Origin: Bacteroidota bacterium
GTDB taxonomy: Bacteria > Bacteroidota > Ignavibacteria > Ignavibacteriales > Ignavibacteriaceae
NCBI GenBank assembly: GCA_021813585.1
Contig: JAKAJV010000029.1
Span: 1-55,179 of the forward strand
DNA length: 55,179 nucleotides
Reading direction: 5' to 3'
Part shown: positions 51,948 to 55,179 of the stretch, piece by piece
How the letters are laid out: each line of letters opens with the position of its first letter
Position numbering within the stretch: position 1 is the stretch's first letter
Program-made: the position numbers and the translations under genes
The notes under the pieces: generated by a model
Databases searched by the model: none
Told to the model about the DNA's origin: nothing
Seen by the model: the letters and a program-made list of their open reading frames with translations, nothing else

Positions 51948-51966
51948 CTGAATTCCTGTTCGAGTT

Positions 51967-53106
51967 TTATTTACCTGAAGAAGCGCTTGGCGAGTTCAAA
52001 TTTCCGGAAGCCAAAACAATCGGCGAGTTATCTCTCAACTTTTGAACGCCTTCTGTAACTATCTCATCGCCGGGTTTTAACCCGCCGGTTACAACCACTT
52101 CGCTGCCAATAGACCTCCCGATGTCAATCCTCTTCTGGGCTACTTTATTATGTTGCACTTCGAATATAAAATATTCACCCATCTGAACAACTACGGCTTT
52201 GTAAGGAATGATTATACTGCTTGCCGAAGTTGTATTTAGGACTCTTACATTGCATGTTAGCCCGGGCCTTAAAAGATTTTTGGAATTGGGAAAGATGAGC
52301 CTTGCTGTAATAGTTCCGGTCTGCGGATTAACAGCACGGTCAAGCAAGCTTAGATGCCCGAAGTATGGATAAACCGAGTTATCCGGGAGAACAATTGAAA
52401 ATGTAGAATCCTTTTGGCCGGTTTTTTTATTCAGTAGTGCGGTATACCGTTCTATTTGGTCTTCGTTTACGGCAAAATCAACAGCCATCGGATTATCGGA
52501 AGAAATTGTATTAAGCAAAGTCTGTCCCGGCGTAACAGCAGAACCTACTTTAACCTGTGAGATACCGATAGTGCCGTCGAACGGGGCAACAATAACAGAA
52601 TTTTTAAAATTGGTCATTACAACTTTAACATTGTCTTCAGCGGCTTTAACCTGCATCTGTGCGGCCTCCAGGTCGGCCTGTGCATGTTCTAAAGTTTGTT
52701 TTGCTACAGCATCGTTTTGTGCAAGCTGATTGTACCTTTCAGCATCCTGTTTAGCCTTGGTAAGGTTGGCCTTAGCTACGTTCAGGTTTGCTACTGCCTG
52801 CTCGTATGATGCTTTATATAGCTGCTCTTCAATTGCGTAAAGCTTCATCCCCTTTTTTACATGCTGGCCGTCGCTAAAATATATTCCGGTAATGTAGCCG
52901 GATACTTCAGGTCTTATATCTACCTGGTTTAATGCTACAACTGATGCCGGGTAGTCGTCGTAATAATTTGCCCGGCCTTCTTTAACAGTATAGGCAACAA
53001 CCTGTGCCGGCGGGAATTGCTGGGCTCCATTGTTATTACCCCCGCACGACTCAAGAGATATAATTATTAAAGATACAAATGCCAATAAATAAATTTTGTT
53101 TTTCAT
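51967..53106 (-). CDS. RND periplasmic adaptor (membrane fusion protein), lipoprotein
   Basis: A 379-residue AcrA/MexA-type adaptor. The signal ends in a lipobox-like SLESC, so it is anchored through Cys. Then comes a barrel-sandwich (VRPEVSGYITGIYFSDGQHVKKG-like) flanking a helical hairpin, with APFDGTIGISQVKVGSAVTPGQ and a C-terminal membrane-proximal domain. It links the TolC-like channel with the permease encoded next to it. Confidence 0.94.
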   Translation of the reverse strand: MKNKIYLLAFVSLIIISLESCGGNNNGAQQFPPAQVVAYTVKEGRANYYDDYPASVVALNQVDIRPEVSGYITGIYFSDGQHVKKGMKLYAIEEQLYKASYEQAVANLNVAKANLTKAKQDAERYNQLAQNDAVAKQTLEHAQADLEAAQMQVKAAEDNVKVVMTNFKNSVIVAPFDGTIGISQVKVGSAVTPGQTLLNTISSDNPMAVDFAVNEDQIERYTALLNKKTGQKDSTFSIVLPDNSVYPYFGHLSLLDRAVNPQTGTITARLIFPNSKNLLRPGLTCNVRVLNTTSASSIIIPYKAVVVQMGEYFIFEVQHNKVAQKRIDIGRSIGSEVVVTGGLKPGDEIVTEGVQKLRDNSPIVLASGNLNSPSASSGK

Positions 53107-53133
53107 AGGATTTTTATTTTATAATTTGCTTTA

Positions 53134-54456
53134 TCAATATTTAATTGTCCCCAGTGCCTTTTCAACATCCAGTTTGCTGCTTAAAAGCTGGTATAATGCG
53201 TCGTAGTAATTTACCTCTGTGGTTCGTAAGTCGGATTCCGCGGTAATTACATCAAGGTAAGTTTTAATACCTGCTTTGTATTGAAGCTCGATTGTATTGT
53301 AAACATCCTTTGCCAGCTCAAGGTTCTGCTTGGCCGCATTAAATTCACTTAAATTGCTTTTATATCCGGCCATTGCCTGAGTGTATTCAACATTCACCGA
53401 GCTTTTTAAAGAAACAACGTCATATTCCGCACGTTTTACTTCGAGAGACGCCTGGTCAATCTCCTGGATGCGCTTGCCACCCTGGAAAATAGGGAAGGAA
53501 AGCTGCAGCCCTATATATTCACTTGGAAAATTCTGGTTGTAAAGTTTCTGCAGGTTATCGTTTTGAAAATTTAAATTATAGTTTCCGAAGGCGGATAAGG
53601 AAGGCAGAAAGCTCCAGTCGTAATATCTAAGGTTCGCTTGCTGCAGCCGCAGTTGAGTTTCCAGCAGCTTGTATTCAATTCTATTCTCGTAATTAACATG
53701 CTGGGTAGTATCTATAAAAGCATCGTTCTCCATCCGGGATGTATCGTACGAAAGGTCTAATTCATTATCTACAGGGTATCCCATCAGATTTTTAAGAACG
53801 GCAAAGTTAGTCTTAAGTAACTCCTCATCGTGTCTTTCTTCCGCCTTCGAATTATTTAATGCTATACTAGCTCTTTCATAATCGGTCTTATCCACGGTTC
53901 CGCTTTTATATTGGTTGTATGCGTCATCGTAGCTTTGCTTTAACCGTACCAAATCTTCCTTCACCAGATTTATCTGTTCCCGGGCAAGAAGAACCGCATA
54001 GAATGCATTGCTAACATTTACAACCAGATTTATTTTATTATTCGCCGTCAATTGTTCGGCCTGCAGGTTAACATCGTGTGCGGTGCTTAGAGCAAGCAGA
54101 ACGTCTCTGTTAAAGATTGTCTGAGTAAGTGCAAACTGTGCGCTTGATGTATTTATTACACCTATTTTAACAGCATTGCCCTGGAAAATTGACGTCGGTA
54201 ATTTATAATTATGCTGGAAATTCACGTTAAGGTTAAGCTGCGGCAGCCAGTCGGCTATTTTGCTTTTAATTTCCCGGCTGGCAATTTGTTCGTTTAATAA
54301 TGATTGTTGTATTGAAGGCTGATGTGCAACTGCATACCGGATACAATTTTGTAATGTTGCCTTCTGAAGCAATGAATCATTTTCACTTTTCTGCTGGGAT
54401 TTAATTATTGTTGTAGAGAGTAATATAAGAGTAAGAGCATATATCGATATCTTCAT
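53134..54456 (-). CDS. TolC family outer-membrane efflux protein
   Basis: A 440-residue outer-membrane channel with a signal peptide (to IIKSQ). Two repeated OEP modules (LQNCIRYAVAHQPSIQQ near the start and SASL/LELAKDVYNTIELQYKAGIKTYLDVITAE in the second) give the long alpha-helical barrel. First gene of the efflux operon on the minus strand, 27 bases before the adaptor. Local regulators (TetR, MarR) are absent. Confidence 0.93.
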   Translation of the reverse strand: MKISIYALTLILLSTTIIKSQQKSENDSLLQKATLQNCIRYAVAHQPSIQQSLLNEQIASREIKSKIADWLPQLNLNVNFQHNYKLPTSIFQGNAVKIGVINTSSAQFALTQTIFNRDVLLALSTAHDVNLQAEQLTANNKINLVVNVSNAFYAVLLAREQINLVKEDLVRLKQSYDDAYNQYKSGTVDKTDYERASIALNNSKAEERHDEELLKTNFAVLKNLMGYPVDNELDLSYDTSRMENDAFIDTTQHVNYENRIEYKLLETQLRLQQANLRYYDWSFLPSLSAFGNYNLNFQNDNLQKLYNQNFPSEYIGLQLSFPIFQGGKRIQEIDQASLEVKRAEYDVVSLKSSVNVEYTQAMAGYKSNLSEFNAAKQNLELAKDVYNTIELQYKAGIKTYLDVITAESDLRTTEVNYYDALYQLLSSKLDVEKALGTIKY

Positions 54457-54671
54457 AAACTTTTTTTGTTTGAAACCCGAAATAAATTTGCCACTTAAAA
54501 GATTTGTAAATCTAATATTAATAATGCTAGCAAAATTTGATTTATGTCATCTTAACAATTATATAACAGCGAGTAATAGGGAGTGCTTTTAAGTTGTTTT
54601 ATTATGCAGTAAATTTATGTGTTATGGAATGAGTAGAAGCAATTAGATAGTTCGATCATTAAAATAGGTTG

Positions 54672-54759
54672 CGGAGAGACAGGGATTCGAACCCTGGGTA
54701 GAGATAAACCCTACACTGGTTTTCGAGACCAGCCTATTCAACCACTCTAGCATCTCTCC
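54672..54759 (-). tRNA. tRNA-Ser(CGA)
   Basis: An 88-base class II tRNA on the minus strand. The acceptor is GGAGAGA/TCTCTCC, the anticodon arm CTGGT-CTCGAAA-ACCAG (anticodon CGA), with a long variable arm (TGTAGGGTTTATCTCTACC) and T-arm CAGGG-TTCGAAT-CCCTG. CCA is not encoded. Confidence 0.96.
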
Positions 54760-55179
54760 GTATTTGGTAAACTCAATAAATCAAATAATAAAACTTCTTC
54801 ACGGTATGTAACCCCGTTCTATAAATTTTACGGTGCAAATTTACCTAACCTGATTGTCGCTGGCAAATTTTTTATCGATTGTTTTTAAATTTTTATTTTC
54901 TTCATGTTCTATTTCATAAATTTTTGGTTAAATAAGTCTAAATTTTTATATTAGCTGGCCAATTTTGAAAAGTTAAAAATGTAATTGTTTCAACAGGCAC
55001 GAGATAATTATTTACTTGATAGTTTTCAAATTGATGCGGTTCAATTTTTTATGGAAAGGTGCAGGAGTGGTTTTCAGCCGGAGGCTGATCCGCCTTTGGC
55101 GGAAACTGGCAGAGAGAAAAAGTGAAATAAAAGGATGTATAATATATATGTTCTTTGGAGTACAAGATTACAAAAAAGA
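54760..55179. other. Right-end intergenic region
   Basis: No complete gene is seen up to the window edge. It is AT-rich, with a tRNA-like 5' fragment carrying GC hairpins at about 55053-55110. Confidence 0.55.
55053..55110 (+). pseudogene. tRNA-Ser-like 5' fragment with palindromes in the D-loop
   Basis: GGAAAGGTGCAGGAGTGGTT matches the acceptor, positions 8-9 and D-arm start of a class II tRNA. After an insertion, AACTGGC supplies the other D-stem strand (CAG/CTG). The inserted bases form two hairpins, CAGCC-GGA-GGCTG and TCCGCC-TTT-GGCGGA. No anticodon arm or 3' half follows. Confidence 0.5.

Overview
Organism. This is an AT-rich bacterial chromosome segment, most likely from the Ignavibacteria (Bacteroidota/Chlorobi group). 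The evidence is three secreted proteins ending in a type IX secretion (Por) sorting domain of the NYPNPFNP...KKLILMK kind, a large propeller histidine kinase, and Bacteroidota-like promoter matches (TTG-N18..20-TAnnTTTG). It is mostly housekeeping DNA with accessory pieces. I see no capsid, terminase, portal, transposase, integrase or cas gene. Layout, left half. Positions 75-6012 hold a forward run: CapA-like phosphoesterase, dusB, a PAP2-like membrane protein, a PolX/PHP protein whose polymerase metal ligands are lost, a crotonase and apt. Then rsmI lies on the minus strand, and a lysine-to-aminoadipate module follows: lat (minus), a divergent Rrf2-type regulator with perfect palindromes in front of it, and an ALDH7-type dehydrogenase. 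Positions 10466-11135 have no gene but carry two inverted-repeat structures. After these come an unknown 238-residue protein, a tail-specific protease, a VanX-like dipeptidase, a periplasmic PrxQ, and the minus-strand operon plsY-htrA-purB. Positions 18850-19800 are the most unusual part. Behind a Bacteroidota-like promoter lie four 5'-truncated tRNA-Gly copies in tandem (about 110 bp apart) and then an intact tRNA-Gly(GCC). In three truncated copies the 17-nt anticodon arm is replaced by a 17-nt perfect palindrome; the fourth carries a 16-nt imperfect version plus a second hairpin in its D-loop. A tRNA-Cys copy with a similar palindrome replacement precedes an intact tRNA-Cys(GCA). A tRNA-Ser-like 5' fragment with hairpins in its D-loop lies near the right end. 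Centre. A forward operon pcm-miaA-atuA-atuA'-prfB (prfB needs a programmed +1 frameshift) is followed by a one-domain MGMT protein. Next is a cluster of unknown role: Tat-exported substrate-binding protein, GNAT, DUF6916-like protein, three tandem tail-collar proteins and a 1923-residue secreted beta-helix/FN3 protein with a T9SS signal. A propeller histidine kinase and its NarL-type regulator precede two more T9SS cargo propeller proteins. Right end. A lipoprotein-like cytochrome c, a Gfo/Idh/MocA oxidoreductase with a small membrane protein, an outer-membrane barrel, a ferritin-VIT1 fusion, two copies of a hairpin-rich MITE-like repeat, an RND efflux operon (tolC-adaptor-permease, minus strand) and tRNA-Ser(CGA). 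Main theme. Short GC-rich palindromes recur through the window. In several places they sit inside tRNA-derived copies, or differ between otherwise matching repeats, as if hairpins were being inserted or exchanged.
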